A DNA stretch of 34,921 nucleotides from Pseudomonadota bacterium (GTDB lineage: Bacteria; Bdellovibrionota_B; Oligoflexia; Oligoflexales; CAIYRB01), in contig JAPLFY010000095.1 in the NCBI GenBank assembly GCA_026390435.1, positions 1-34,921 on the forward strand. The letters run 5' to 3'. Numbering within the stretch: position 1 is the stretch's first letter; every line of letters begins with the position of its first letter. This document shows, in pieces, positions 17,789 to 26,327 of the stretch. Under the pieces are notes generated by a model. It was not told the origin of the DNA and did no database searches. It was given only the letters and a program-made list of their open reading frames with translations. A program made the position numbers and the translations under genes.

Positions 17789-18459
17789 ATCCGAATGTCG
17801 GCGCTCCCATGGGAGGAAGTCCAATTGGTAATGCGGCTGCTATGCAACCACCTGGCGGTGGCCCGCCTGGTGGTAGTCCGGCTGCTGCCGGCCTTCCCCA
17901 CGACATCCGCGGTACCATTTTTGTGCCGCTGCCGTGGTGGCAGATTGCACTGATTGTGCTTGTGGCCATCGCTGTTTTAATCGCTATATTTACTGCTTGG
18001 AAGTGGTGGAAGAAGCGGCAAGCGAATCGGCCACTGCCACCGCGCGATCCGTGGGACGAGCTGCAAGAGCGACTGCAAGTCACACAGCCGCCGGTACCGT
18101 TTACCAAAGCGGCGCAGATAGAGTATTTCGCTCAGTTGAGCCTAATTCTTCGCGAAGCCATTGAACGGCGTACCCAAATTCCAGCGACTGACCGGACCTG
18201 TCAGGAGCTTAAGGCGCCGCTGCGGGCGAAGTTGCCGCTTAAACCGACCGAGACGGAAGCGTTATTAAGCTTTCTCGAACGCGCGGATTTTATCAAATTT
18301 GCCAAAGCGCCTACCGACACGGCCGAGGCCCTGTCTGCACACGGTCACGTCGTGACTTGGCTGCGCGCCTTAGTTCCGCTCAGTATTCACCAGCAAAATG
18401 AGCAGAATCAGCAGGGTGCCTCCGACGCAAATGAGGGAGCCAACTATGCGTCTAGCTGA
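17785..18459 (+). CDS. DUF4381-like membrane protein of the Bat operon
   Basis: A 224-residue protein with a Pro/Gly/Ala-rich N-terminus (residues 1-40), the phrase IFVPLPWWQIALIVLV leading into one membrane helix (about 50-72), a basic WKWWKKR stop-transfer and a helical cytosolic domain (YFAQLSLILREAIERR; ELKAPLRAKLPL). This layout, and the place between DUF58 and batA, match the DUF4381 family. The ATG overlaps the DUF58 stop (ATGA) and its own end overlaps batA by 14 bp. It probably bridges MoxR/DUF58 to the membrane VWA proteins; that role is inference. Confidence 0.75.
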   Translation: MNPNVGAPMGGSPIGNAAAMQPPGGGPPGGSPAAAGLPHDIRGTIFVPLPWWQIALIVLVAIAVLIAIFTAWKWWKKRQANRPLPPRDPWDELQERLQVTQPPVPFTKAAQIEYFAQLSLILREAIERRTQIPATDRTCQELKAPLRAKLPLKPTETEALLSFLERADFIKFAKAPTDTAEALSAHGHVVTWLRALVPLSIHQQNEQNQQGASDANEGANYASS

Positions 18460-19405
18460 TCCATGGCTGCTTGCAGCTGCGTTGATCTTGATACCACTTT
18501 GGTTGATTTACCAGCATCGGCGGTTGGCACTGCGTTTTCCTAGCTTGGGTGTGATTCGGGGGGTGCCGCCCTCGCGCTGGGCGCGCCTGCGGCATGTGCC
18601 GTTTGCGCTGCGTTGTTTAGCGGTGGCAGCCCTGGCCATTGCTTTGGCTAGGCCACAGTCGGGCAACTCCAACACTCAGCGCACGGCTGAGGGGCTAGAC
18701 ATCGTGATCATCCTCGACACCTCTGGGAGTATGAACAACCGCGACTTTACCTGGGGACGCGAGCGCCCAACGCGACTTGAGGTGGTCAAGAAAGTCATTA
18801 CAGCCTTCATCAACGAAAGACCTGATGACCGCATTGGCATGGTGGTTTTCGGTACAGAGGCATTTACGCAGGCGCCACTGACCTTGGATCACGAGGTTTT
18901 GGGTCGTTTCATTGATCACATTCAAATCGGGATGGCTGGCGAGGCCACTGCAATTGGCGATGGTCTGGCGACAGCGGTAAACCGCCTCAAGTCAGTGGAG
19001 GCCAAGTCAAAGGTCGCCATTCTGCTTACCGATGGGGGCAATAATTCAGGTCGAGTTGATCCGCTAGCAGCGGCTCAAGCTGCAGCTTCGATTGGAGTGA
19101 AGACCTACACCATCGGTGTTGGCTCTCCGCCTCAACCGGGTAATGCTGGTCAGGGCTTTGATATCGACGAGAAGAGCCTAGAAGAGATCGCCAAGACCAC
19201 CGGTGGCAAGTATTTTCGTGCCACCAATACGGAAACGTTGATCAAGGTTTACGACACTATCGATAAGCTGGAAAAAACCAAAGTTAAGATCGATAGCTTT
19301 GCCAATTATGAAGACCTCTTCACCAGTTTGGTAGCAATCGCTTTGGTTTGTTTAATCATCGAGCTGCTACTGGGTTTGAGTCGGCTACGGAGGTTGCCAT
19401 CATGA
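18446..19405 (+). CDS. batA: BatA, membrane VWA protein
   Basis: A 319-residue VWA protein. Two N-terminal membrane helices (about residues 7-22, and about 50-67 ending ALARPQSG) precede the VWA domain. The MIDAS motif DTSGSM is at 91-96, with the later ILLTDGGNNSG block. A C-terminal helix (LVAIALVCLIIELLLGL) anchors the end, as in Bat/BatA proteins. The first residues MRLADPWLL fit the family, so ATG 18446 is chosen over upstream codons. It overlaps both neighbours (ATGA at 19402). It probably binds metal-dependent partners in a MoxR-remodelled complex in the inner membrane. Confidence 0.93.
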   Translation: MRLADPWLLAAALILIPLWLIYQHRRLALRFPSLGVIRGVPPSRWARLRHVPFALRCLAVAALAIALARPQSGNSNTQRTAEGLDIVIILDTSGSMNNRDFTWGRERPTRLEVVKKVITAFINERPDDRIGMVVFGTEAFTQAPLTLDHEVLGRFIDHIQIGMAGEATAIGDGLATAVNRLKSVEAKSKVAILLTDGGNNSGRVDPLAAAQAAASIGVKTYTIGVGSPPQPGNAGQGFDIDEKSLEEIAKTTGGKYFRATNTETLIKVYDTIDKLEKTKVKIDSFANYEDLFTSLVAIALVCLIIELLLGLSRLRRLPS

Positions 19406-21330
19406 CGTTAGCGCGACCGGAGTTACTGGCTTTGTTATGGCTGCTGCCCCTGGCCTTGTGGGTGCTTTGGCGCGGTGAGCGTCGGCGTCGCCAGCGCTTA
19501 GCCCTTGTCATTGGCAGAAACGCTGCGGCATCCGGAGTGGACTTACGTCCAGCGAGAACCGTACTTAAAGTGACCCTGCTCATCCTAACACTCGCAATTT
19601 TGATCATCGCTTTGGCGCGCCCACGATGGGGGTTTGCCTGGACCGACGTCAAGCGCCACGGCAGCGATATCATCATTGCCGTCGATGTTTCGCAGAGTAT
19701 GCTGGCCCAGGACGTTAACCCTAGTCGGATCGAGCGGGCTAAGCATGAGATTCTAGATCTATTGCCGGTACTGAAGGGCGACCGCATTGGCCTTGTAGCA
19801 TTTGCCGGTGATGCTTTTGTCGAGTGTCCACTCACGGAAGATTACGCAGCGATGCGGATGTTTGTGGGCTTCCTCGGTCCAGATTTGATTCCGCTCCAGG
19901 GGACCGACCTAAAAGGTGCGATCAACACCTCGATGAAAGCCTTATTTGACGGCAGTCCGGGTGGGACTGAGGGGCGGGCGATCATTTTGATCACCGATGG
20001 CGAAGACCAAGAACCGGATGCCGAGAAGGCTGCGGCCGCCGCAAAAGATAAAGGCGTCAAGATTTACGCGCTTGGCATCGGTACGCCGGACGGGGCGCCG
20101 ATTCCGGATCCTAACGGTGGCTTTAAAAAAGATGCCGCTGGCAACATGGTTGTGACTAGGCCCAATGAAAAGGCGCTGAGTCGATTGGCGGCCAGTAGTG
20201 GGGGAGTCTTCGCCCGTTCGGAAGCGGGTGGTGGCGACCTCGAGCGCATCTACGTGAGCGGGATTCGTCAGCAAGTCGCGCAGCGCGAATATCAGGCTAC
20301 ACGGGAAAAGTTGTGGTTCGAGCGCTTTCAGTGGTTTGTCGGGTTGGCGATCCTTTTATTGGTCGCAGAATTTTGTTTACACGACGTGCGGTTGACAGCC
20401 TTACTGTTGGTCGGTTTGGGCCTTTCAGCCTCAGCGCCGCCAGCGCTGGCTGGCTCTCTTGCCGAGGTCTACAATCAGTCCGTAGAGCGCTACCGAAAAG
20501 GGGATTTTGCCGCCGCCGCCAGAGGCTTTGCCGCCGCTGGAGATTCCACCGATCAAGTGTTGGCAGAAACCTCGCTCTTCAATCTAGGTAACACTCAAGT
20601 GCAGCTTGGCAAGCTTGACGAGGCGATCAAGGCCTATGAAAATGCCTTAGCCTTGGACCCTAAAGATCAGCAAGCACGCGAGAATTTGGAATACGTTAAA
20701 AAACTGAAGGACCAACAGGATAAGCAAAAAGATCAGCCCAAAACTGACCATAACCAAAACAATCCCGATCAACCGCAGCAGCAGAACAACCAGCCGCCGC
20801 CGCAAGGTCAGCAGGATCAGAATCAATCAAATAAACAAGATCAGCAGAATCAACAGCCGCAGGGTGGTCAGCCGGAGCAGAAGCCTCAAGATCAGAGCAA
20901 AGATCAGAGCAAAGATCAAAAAGGCGGTGGTGATCAAGATCCGAGTAAAAAGGACCCATCAAAAGATAAGCCCGATCAACAACCGAGTGGCGGCGATCAG
21001 GGGCAAGATAAAGACAAGAATAAAGATGAAAAAGATAAGGGTCAGGACAAGCAGCCTGAAAAAGACGGTAATCAGCAGCCTCAAGACGAGGGGCCTGGTG
21101 GTGCCGGTCAGGGCGGCGCGGATCAGCAGGATCAGCAGGATCAGCAGGACAAGCAGGATAAGCAAGATCAGAAGCATTCTAACAGTGGTGCGCAGGGTGA
21201 GTTACAGCCGCAGCAGATGTCTCCCGAGGAGGCCGAAAAAGTTCTGCGTGCTGTAGACGACAATCCTAAAAAATTCCTTTACGCACCAAAGGACAAAAAT
21301 CCGCCCCGGCACAAAGATAAGGATTGGTGA
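19402..21330 (+). CDS. batB: Fused BatB-BatC: VWA domain plus TPR and Gln/Lys/Asp-rich tail
   Basis: A 642-residue fusion. Residues 1-325 are BatB: helices at about 5-21 and 53-72, MIDAS DVSQS (95-99), ILITDGEDQEPD (about 195) and a third helix near 310-325. Residues 329-350 (VRLTALLLVGLGLSASAPPALA) look like a complete signal peptide, and residues 351-435 form TPR repeats typical of BatC (FNLGNTQVQLGKLDEAIKAYENAL). Residues about 436-590 are a low-complexity Q/D/K/N/P-rich tract, ending in a short conserved-looking tail (SPEEAEKVLRAVDDNPKKFL). Separate batB and batC genes are common elsewhere. The start overlaps batA; batD starts 3 bp later. Confidence 0.9.
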   Translation: MTLARPELLALLWLLPLALWVLWRGERRRRQRLALVIGRNAAASGVDLRPARTVLKVTLLILTLAILIIALARPRWGFAWTDVKRHGSDIIIAVDVSQSMLAQDVNPSRIERAKHEILDLLPVLKGDRIGLVAFAGDAFVECPLTEDYAAMRMFVGFLGPDLIPLQGTDLKGAINTSMKALFDGSPGGTEGRAIILITDGEDQEPDAEKAAAAAKDKGVKIYALGIGTPDGAPIPDPNGGFKKDAAGNMVVTRPNEKALSRLAASSGGVFARSEAGGGDLERIYVSGIRQQVAQREYQATREKLWFERFQWFVGLAILLLVAEFCLHDVRLTALLLVGLGLSASAPPALAGSLAEVYNQSVERYRKGDFAAAARGFAAAGDSTDQVLAETSLFNLGNTQVQLGKLDEAIKAYENALALDPKDQQARENLEYVKKLKDQQDKQKDQPKTDHNQNNPDQPQQQNNQPPPQGQQDQNQSNKQDQQNQQPQGGQPEQKPQDQSKDQSKDQKGGGDQDPSKKDPSKDKPDQQPSGGDQGQDKDKNKDEKDKGQDKQPEKDGNQQPQDEGPGGAGQGGADQQDQQDQQDKQDKQDQKHSNSGAQGELQPQQMSPEEAEKVLRAVDDNPKKFLYAPKDKNPPRHKDKDW

Positions 21331-21333
21331 GTC

Positions 21334-23196
21334 ATGACAAAGATCTTAACGAAGTGCTTGGTCTTCTTGGCTTTAATGCAGGCGCCGCTTGCTTTGGCTG
21401 GTTCTATAAGCGCGGAACTTAGTCCCACCGACGGGGCCTTGGGCGATACCTTCGTCCTAACAGTTATGCTGGAAGGTAGTAAACGCAGTGATCCAGTCAT
21501 TCCGAATGTGGATGGACTGCAATTCCAACAGCAAGGTGTCTCGCAGTCGATGAGCATCGTCAACGGCCAAAGCACCTCGCAGTTGCAACTCACTGTGCTC
21601 GTGCTGCCGGAACGGGCTGGAGACTTTACCATCCCGAGCATCACGGCCGAGTTGGATGGGCAAAAGGTTGCGACATTGCCACTCAAGCTGAAAGTCCGTG
21701 CTGCTGGCGCACAGGGTGGTGGGGCGCAGGCCCAGCGCGGCGGCACGGCTAATCCCAATGCGAATGCTGGTGCAAAAGGCGCAAGCGGCGGTGCCGCTGA
21801 AGGTACAGGAGTGTTTATTGAGCGTGAGTGCGACGCAACCTCCGTATACATAGGTCAGCAGGTGACTTGCACGATGCGGCTGTATCACCGTGGTAATTTA
21901 AACGGTGGCCAGCGGGTGAGTCAGTCATCGGCAGACTTTCGCCGGTTCAATATCGATGGTGAGAAGCGTTACCAAAAGGTGGTCAATGGTCAGCGCTACG
22001 GGGTTATTGAGCTGAAAGAGTTAGTGGTGCCGACCAAGGCTGGCAACTTGGATTTGCCGCCGTATTCTATTGAGGCTCGCGTCCTCGTTTGGACTAAACA
22101 AAATAATCCGTTGGACAAGTTCTTCGATAAATTTGGTGGAGGGGTGTTTAATTTTGACCTGAACTTTACCGAGGAGCGCGCAGTCACAGTTGCCAGCGAG
22201 CCTCAGCGCTTTCAAGTCAAACCGCTGCCTGATGCGGGTAAACCGCGGAATTTCGGCGGGCTAGTCGGACTCTTCCATCTCGACGCTAATCTAAGCAAAG
22301 CCAAAATCGCGGCAGGGGACACAGTTACCATAACCATTACTATCGAAGGTAACGGCCTAACCGACACCTTGGGCGACATAGGCCCTACCTTAACTAATAT
22401 TGGTAAAGTCTATCCTGATAAACCTGAGTACCTAGAACAGATCACCGCCGAAAACGGCATCGTCTCGAAAAAGGTTTACAAGTACGCTGTCGTGCCGAGT
22501 CGGGCCGGTCAATACGATCTCGGTGCTATCGAAGTGCCATCGTTCAATCCGAAGCTGAATCAATACGTAACTCTCAAAGCGGATCTCGGCCGGTTGATTG
22601 TCGATCCAGCCCAGGCCGAACAACATCCAGCACCAGCGGGTCCAACCTTACCTGCGGCAGTAGCCAAAGAAGACGTGAAAGCCATCGGCAACGATCTTGT
22701 GGACCTGCACCGCGGAACTAATTTATCCTCACAACAAACCATAACCAGTGCAGACAAAGCAATCTTCGGCCTCGTCGCGGCCTCCCCACTAGCAAGTGCT
22801 TTGCTAGCTTTAGGTCTATTTATTTTTCGTAATAGAGAACAAGACCCACTAGCTCAACGTCGCTCCCGTGCCTACCGTAGTTACCGTGACGGGATGAGTA
22901 AGGTGCAAGTCGATCTTGCCGCTGGTCATGTTACTTCAGCTTTAGCAGAGGCGCACAAAGTGTTGCGCACTTATCTGGGTGACCGGCTCGGCACACAGGG
23001 CGGATCGCTTACGGCTCGTGAGATTGAAAGCATACTAGACAAGCTTGGTGCCGACGTCGAAACAAGAAGTAGCCTCAACAACGTGGTTGAAGGGCTTGAG
23101 CGGCTCGAGTTCGGCGGCAAGGCACCGGCACCGGAGCACGCCAACGAGCTTTTGGCCACCCTTGACAAAGTCATCGTAGGCTTGGAGAAGGCATGA
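21334..23196 (+). CDS. batD: BatD, periplasmic/membrane protein
   Basis: A 620-residue BatD: signal peptide (residues 1-22, CLVFLALMQAPLALA), beta-sandwich repeats (SAELSPTDGALGDTFVLTVMLEGS; YIGQQVTCTMRLYHRG; IAAGDTVTITITIEGNG), an Ala/Gly/Asn-rich linker at about 125-158, one membrane helix near 475-497 and a helical cytosolic C-terminus. BatD is named from the Bacteroides aerotolerance operon, where Bat proteins support growth under oxidative or envelope stress. It follows batBC by 3 bp and overlaps batE by 4 bp. Confidence 0.92.
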   Translation: MTKILTKCLVFLALMQAPLALAGSISAELSPTDGALGDTFVLTVMLEGSKRSDPVIPNVDGLQFQQQGVSQSMSIVNGQSTSQLQLTVLVLPERAGDFTIPSITAELDGQKVATLPLKLKVRAAGAQGGGAQAQRGGTANPNANAGAKGASGGAAEGTGVFIERECDATSVYIGQQVTCTMRLYHRGNLNGGQRVSQSSADFRRFNIDGEKRYQKVVNGQRYGVIELKELVVPTKAGNLDLPPYSIEARVLVWTKQNNPLDKFFDKFGGGVFNFDLNFTEERAVTVASEPQRFQVKPLPDAGKPRNFGGLVGLFHLDANLSKAKIAAGDTVTITITIEGNGLTDTLGDIGPTLTNIGKVYPDKPEYLEQITAENGIVSKKVYKYAVVPSRAGQYDLGAIEVPSFNPKLNQYVTLKADLGRLIVDPAQAEQHPAPAGPTLPAAVAKEDVKAIGNDLVDLHRGTNLSSQQTITSADKAIFGLVAASPLASALLALGLFIFRNREQDPLAQRRSRAYRSYRDGMSKVQVDLAAGHVTSALAEAHKVLRTYLGDRLGTQGGSLTAREIESILDKLGADVETRSSLNNVVEGLERLEFGGKAPAPEHANELLATLDKVIVGLEKA

Positions 23197-23969
23197 AAAA
23201 CACTACTATATTTAATCTTATTGCGAGTTTTTGCTTATCCCTGAGTTTTGCCATCTCCGGACTGGCAACAGCCAGTGAGGAGGACCAACACGCAACAGCA
23301 GCCGAGCAGGCCTTTGATAAGGGTGATTACGCGGCTGCAATCAGTAATTACGAACAGTTGGTTAAGGCCGGTGTGGTGAACGGTCACCTCTACTACAACT
23401 TAGGCATGGCTTATTACCGTGCCGGGCAGCGCGGCGATGCGGTAGCAGCCTTCTTAGGTGCTCGCCGGTACTTGCCAAGGGACCCTGATACGGCAGCAAA
23501 CTTAAAATTCGTACTCGGGACCATTCGCGACAAGCTAGAACCTGAACTGCCAAAGAGCTGGGTCAACCGGGTTGGTTTTTGGATCGATCGTCTCACCATG
23601 AAAGAGCTGGCGTGGGTTGCAGTGCTGCTATGTGCTTTTTGGGGCATAGCGATGACCGCGGTCTTGTTAATACCCGCATGGAGCAAGTGGCGGTGGTATG
23701 CCGGTGCAACTGTCTTAGTGCCTGGCATTGTGTTGTCGAGCCTGGCTGCCAAAGGGCAGGACAATGAGCGCTGGGGAGCGGTCGAGCTGGCCAAGGCAAA
23801 GGTGTATTCCGGGCCTGGAACATTGAATGCGGTCGTTTTTGAACTCCAGGAGGGGGCTCCGGCCTTGGTGACCGAGGTCGCCGCCGGTGGATTTTACCGG
23901 ATTCAACTCTCCGATGGTAAGAAGGGCTGGATCTCTGGTAGTCACTTAAAGGTTTTCGGACCTCTTTGA
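23193..23969 (+). CDS. batE: BatE, TPR and SH3-domain protein
   Basis: A 258-residue protein with a signal peptide (1-28), TPR repeats (about 30-110: AEQAFDKGDYAAAISNYEQL, YYNLGMAYYRAGQRGDAV), two membrane helices (about 131-153 and 158-178) and a C-terminal bacterial SH3-like domain (about 195-255: AKVYSGPGTLNAVVFELQEG, GWISGSHLKVF). This architecture is that of BatE. SH3b domains often bind peptidoglycan stems, so a cell-wall link is plausible. The ATG overlaps the batD stop (ATGA). Confidence 0.9.
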   Translation: MKNTTIFNLIASFCLSLSFAISGLATASEEDQHATAAEQAFDKGDYAAAISNYEQLVKAGVVNGHLYYNLGMAYYRAGQRGDAVAAFLGARRYLPRDPDTAANLKFVLGTIRDKLEPELPKSWVNRVGFWIDRLTMKELAWVAVLLCAFWGIAMTAVLLIPAWSKWRWYAGATVLVPGIVLSSLAAKGQDNERWGAVELAKAKVYSGPGTLNAVVFELQEGAPALVTEVAAGGFYRIQLSDGKKGWISGSHLKVFGPL

Positions 23970-23985
23970 CTCAGGATTATCGGGC

Positions 23986-24651
23986 ATGGTTAAGGACCGC
24001 TATATCGAACTGCTGCTCCGCAGTGGAGCCCTGCGATTTGGTGAATTTAAGACTAAATCCGGGCGGTTATCACCCTACTTTTTTAATACAGGGTACTTTG
24101 ATTCCGGCGTCACCTTAGGTGGCGTGGCGGATCTCTACGCCGAGGTGATTGCGGAGCGATTTGGCTCTCAGGTAGAGAACCTCTTCGGCCCTGCCTACAA
24201 GGGCATACCGCTAGCGGTCATGACGGCCTTTCAGCTCAGCCGGCGACTCGGCCGGGACATTTCCTACACCTTCAATCGTAAAGAAGCTAAAGATCACGGC
24301 GAGGGTGGGGTGTTGGTCGGTCGCAGTTACAAGGGCGGCGAGAAGGTGGTTTTAATTGAGGACGTTATCACTGGGGGCACGAGCTTTCGGGATATGCGTC
24401 CGCTACTCGAGTCGTTCAAGGTCGACGTGGTTGGCCTAGTTGTCGGGGTGGACCGTCAGGAGCGCGGCAGCGGCAAGCGTTCCGCTTTAGTGGAAGCGGC
24501 TGAGATCTGGGGCGTGCCGACAGCCAGTTTGGTCACAGTCACAGAAGTCGTACAGTGCTTGCACGGACGTGAAGTCCTAGGTAGGGTTTGGATAGATGAC
24601 GCAATTAAAGGTCGCATCGATGACTATCTCGCCACTTACGCGGGGCATTAA
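23986..24651 (+). CDS. pyrE: Orotate phosphoribosyltransferase
   Basis: A 221-residue PyrE. The PRPP-binding loop VVLIEDVITGGTS lies at about residues 121-133, and the N-terminal KTKSGRLSPYFFNTG is family-typical. It makes OMP from orotate and PRPP in pyrimidine synthesis. It follows batE by 16 bp on the same strand and is probably co-transcribed with the Bat operon, although functionally unrelated. The ATG is the family start. Confidence 0.96.
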   Translation: MVKDRYIELLLRSGALRFGEFKTKSGRLSPYFFNTGYFDSGVTLGGVADLYAEVIAERFGSQVENLFGPAYKGIPLAVMTAFQLSRRLGRDISYTFNRKEAKDHGEGGVLVGRSYKGGEKVVLIEDVITGGTSFRDMRPLLESFKVDVVGLVVGVDRQERGSGKRSALVEAAEIWGVPTASLVTVTEVVQCLHGREVLGRVWIDDAIKGRIDDYLATYAGH

Positions 24652-24693
24652 GTTTGAAATAGCGGCACTAACGTTTCAATTACGGGCGAAGAA

Positions 24694-25605
24694 ATGACAC
24701 AGTTAACTCCCTCTCATTCGAATGCCGCATTAGCCAAAGTAGCCAATTGGCTGCTCATAGCGTCCGCCGTGATCGCTTTGATCTCAGTGTTTGGCTTCAA
24801 GTTTTTCACACTGAATCCAGAACTGTTGGCCAAATTTGACTGGGCTATGCAGCTATATCCCTATTCTTACAAGGCATTCGCCCAGGCTCAGATCCTTACC
24901 GGCTTTCTGGCTACCGCGGCGCTTTTGGCGGCACGGACGAAGACGCATTGGATCAAGGCATTTGTTGGCGTGTACGCCCTGTCTTTTTTCAGCGAGTTTT
25001 CTGGCACCAGTTGGGGACTGCCCTTCGGTCATTATGAATACACTGACCTGCTCGGCTTCAAACTCCTCGGCAAGGTGCCATGGTTGATTCCGATGAGCTG
25101 GTTTTTTATGGGCTTTGCCTCCTACCGCTTAACTGTCGGTCTGCTCGGGCCAAGCGGCACGATCGCTCGCTTTCCCGCGGCGCTCATCCGTTGCTTACTA
25201 GCCACTGCCGTTTTGCTACTTTGGGACGTCACCCTTGATCCGGCGATGAGCAAGACCACTCCGTTTTGGATTTGGGAGCAAGAAGGCAGCTACTACGGCA
25301 TGCCTGCCGTCAACATCTTCGGGTGGGCTGTAACAGGCCTGGCCATCATGATGGTATTCGAGTGGGGCTTCGGATCTGTCCGCGCTAAGCATGTACCGAT
25401 TCGCTTCTTCCTTGCTTTATACGCAACGAACTTAATCCTGCCGTTGGGTCTACTGGCTGCAGTTGGCGCTTGGGCTCCACTGGGCTTGACACTGGCCATG
25501 GGCTGGATGTTGGTACGGATCGGCCGTTGGGTAGGCTGGAGGGCTCTGCCGCGGATGAGTATCCGTCAAGATCTCGCTGAGGCGTCATCCAGGTCGCCAG
25601 CCTAA
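24694..25605 (+). CDS. cruF: Carotenoid 1',2'-hydratase CruF-like (DUF422)
   Basis: A 303-residue polytopic membrane protein with about eight helices. Conserved blocks include FFSEFSGTSWGLPFGHYEYTD, VPWLIPMSWFFMGFASYRL, LLLWDVTLDPAMS, WIWEQEGSYYGMPAVNIFGW and FFLALYATNL, as in CruF/bisanhydrobacterioruberin hydratase proteins. These add water to the 1',2' double bond of an acyclic carotenoid end, making a tertiary hydroxyl that a glycosyltransferase can use. The next genes are an acyltransferase and a CruG-like glycosyltransferase, which supports the call. Carotenoid backbone genes (crtB, crtI) are not in the window. Confidence 0.87.
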   Translation: MTQLTPSHSNAALAKVANWLLIASAVIALISVFGFKFFTLNPELLAKFDWAMQLYPYSYKAFAQAQILTGFLATAALLAARTKTHWIKAFVGVYALSFFSEFSGTSWGLPFGHYEYTDLLGFKLLGKVPWLIPMSWFFMGFASYRLTVGLLGPSGTIARFPAALIRCLLATAVLLLWDVTLDPAMSKTTPFWIWEQEGSYYGMPAVNIFGWAVTGLAIMMVFEWGFGSVRAKHVPIRFFLALYATNLILPLGLLAAVGAWAPLGLTLAMGWMLVRIGRWVGWRALPRMSIRQDLAEASSRSPA

Positions 25606-25607
25606 GT

Positions 25608-26327
25608 ATGAGCAAGCCAATCCCCGACGCCCGTATCGGCAAATACATGCCTTGGGCGCGGGCTGTTTTTGACTGGTTCATCTTCAGGATGATGCGTCGC
25701 GATTTCTCCGCTTTGCATCTGCTGGGAACTTTGCCCAAAGTTCCAGAAGGTACGCGCATCATATTTGTGGCGAATCATACCAGCTGGTGGGACGGATTCT
25801 TCTTATTCCGGATCCATAGGCTACTCGCGCCTAAGCAGCAGCTTTATTCGGTCATGTTGGCGAGAGAATTTTATCAGACCTTTTGGTTTAGAGTGATTGG
25901 CATGCTTCCTATTACTCCCGGTAGTACTAGCTCCATTCGCCAGCTTTTGCGTCGCTTGGTCAGGCTTAAAAATAGTCTAGAAACATCCGGCTTTCTCTGC
26001 AGCTTTTTCCCGCAGGGGGAAATCAAACCGAGTTTTACCCGGCCGCTGGGATTTTCCGATGGATTGCGTGGCGTGGCGGGTGCCATGGCCCCAGTGGTCC
26101 TCTTGCCGATCGGAATTCACATCGAGCCGATGTGTGAGAGGCGGCCACAAGCATTCCTAACCCTAGGTAAGCCAATAGAACATATCAGCGGGCAGCTGGA
26201 TGTCGGGCGGGTTGAGGCAGAGCTGACGCAGGTGCTGGACGCTTTATTGAATCAGTTGAAGGCAAAGGGCGAGCATATATTCTTAGCTCAGTCTGGTGAG
26301 GCTATGACTCATGTTAGTTTGTTTTAG
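25608..26327 (+). CDS. PlsC-type acyltransferase in the carotenoid cluster
   Basis: A 239-residue 1-acylglycerol-phosphate-acyltransferase-fold protein. It has the catalytic HX4D motif in NHTSWWDGFF (about residues 50-59) and a second block FFPQGEIKP (about 130-138), where classic PlsC has FPEGT. It starts 2 bp after cruF and overlaps the cruG-like gene by 17 bp, so the three are one transcript. By analogy with green-sulfur-bacterial CruD, which acylates a carotenoid glucoside, it may add a fatty acid to the sugar placed by CruG. A phospholipid acyltransferase role cannot be excluded. Confidence 0.85.
   Translation: MSKPIPDARIGKYMPWARAVFDWFIFRMMRRDFSALHLLGTLPKVPEGTRIIFVANHTSWWDGFFLFRIHRLLAPKQQLYSVMLAREFYQTFWFRVIGMLPITPGSTSSIRQLLRRLVRLKNSLETSGFLCSFFPQGEIKPSFTRPLGFSDGLRGVAGAMAPVVLLPIGIHIEPMCERRPQAFLTLGKPIEHISGQLDVGRVEAELTQVLDALLNQLKAKGEHIFLAQSGEAMTHVSLF

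Noticed and set aside
20696-21256. Open frames in other phases across the Gln/Lys/Asp-rich tract of batBC
   Set aside because: They are low-complexity by-products of the repeated CAG/GAT/AAA codons.
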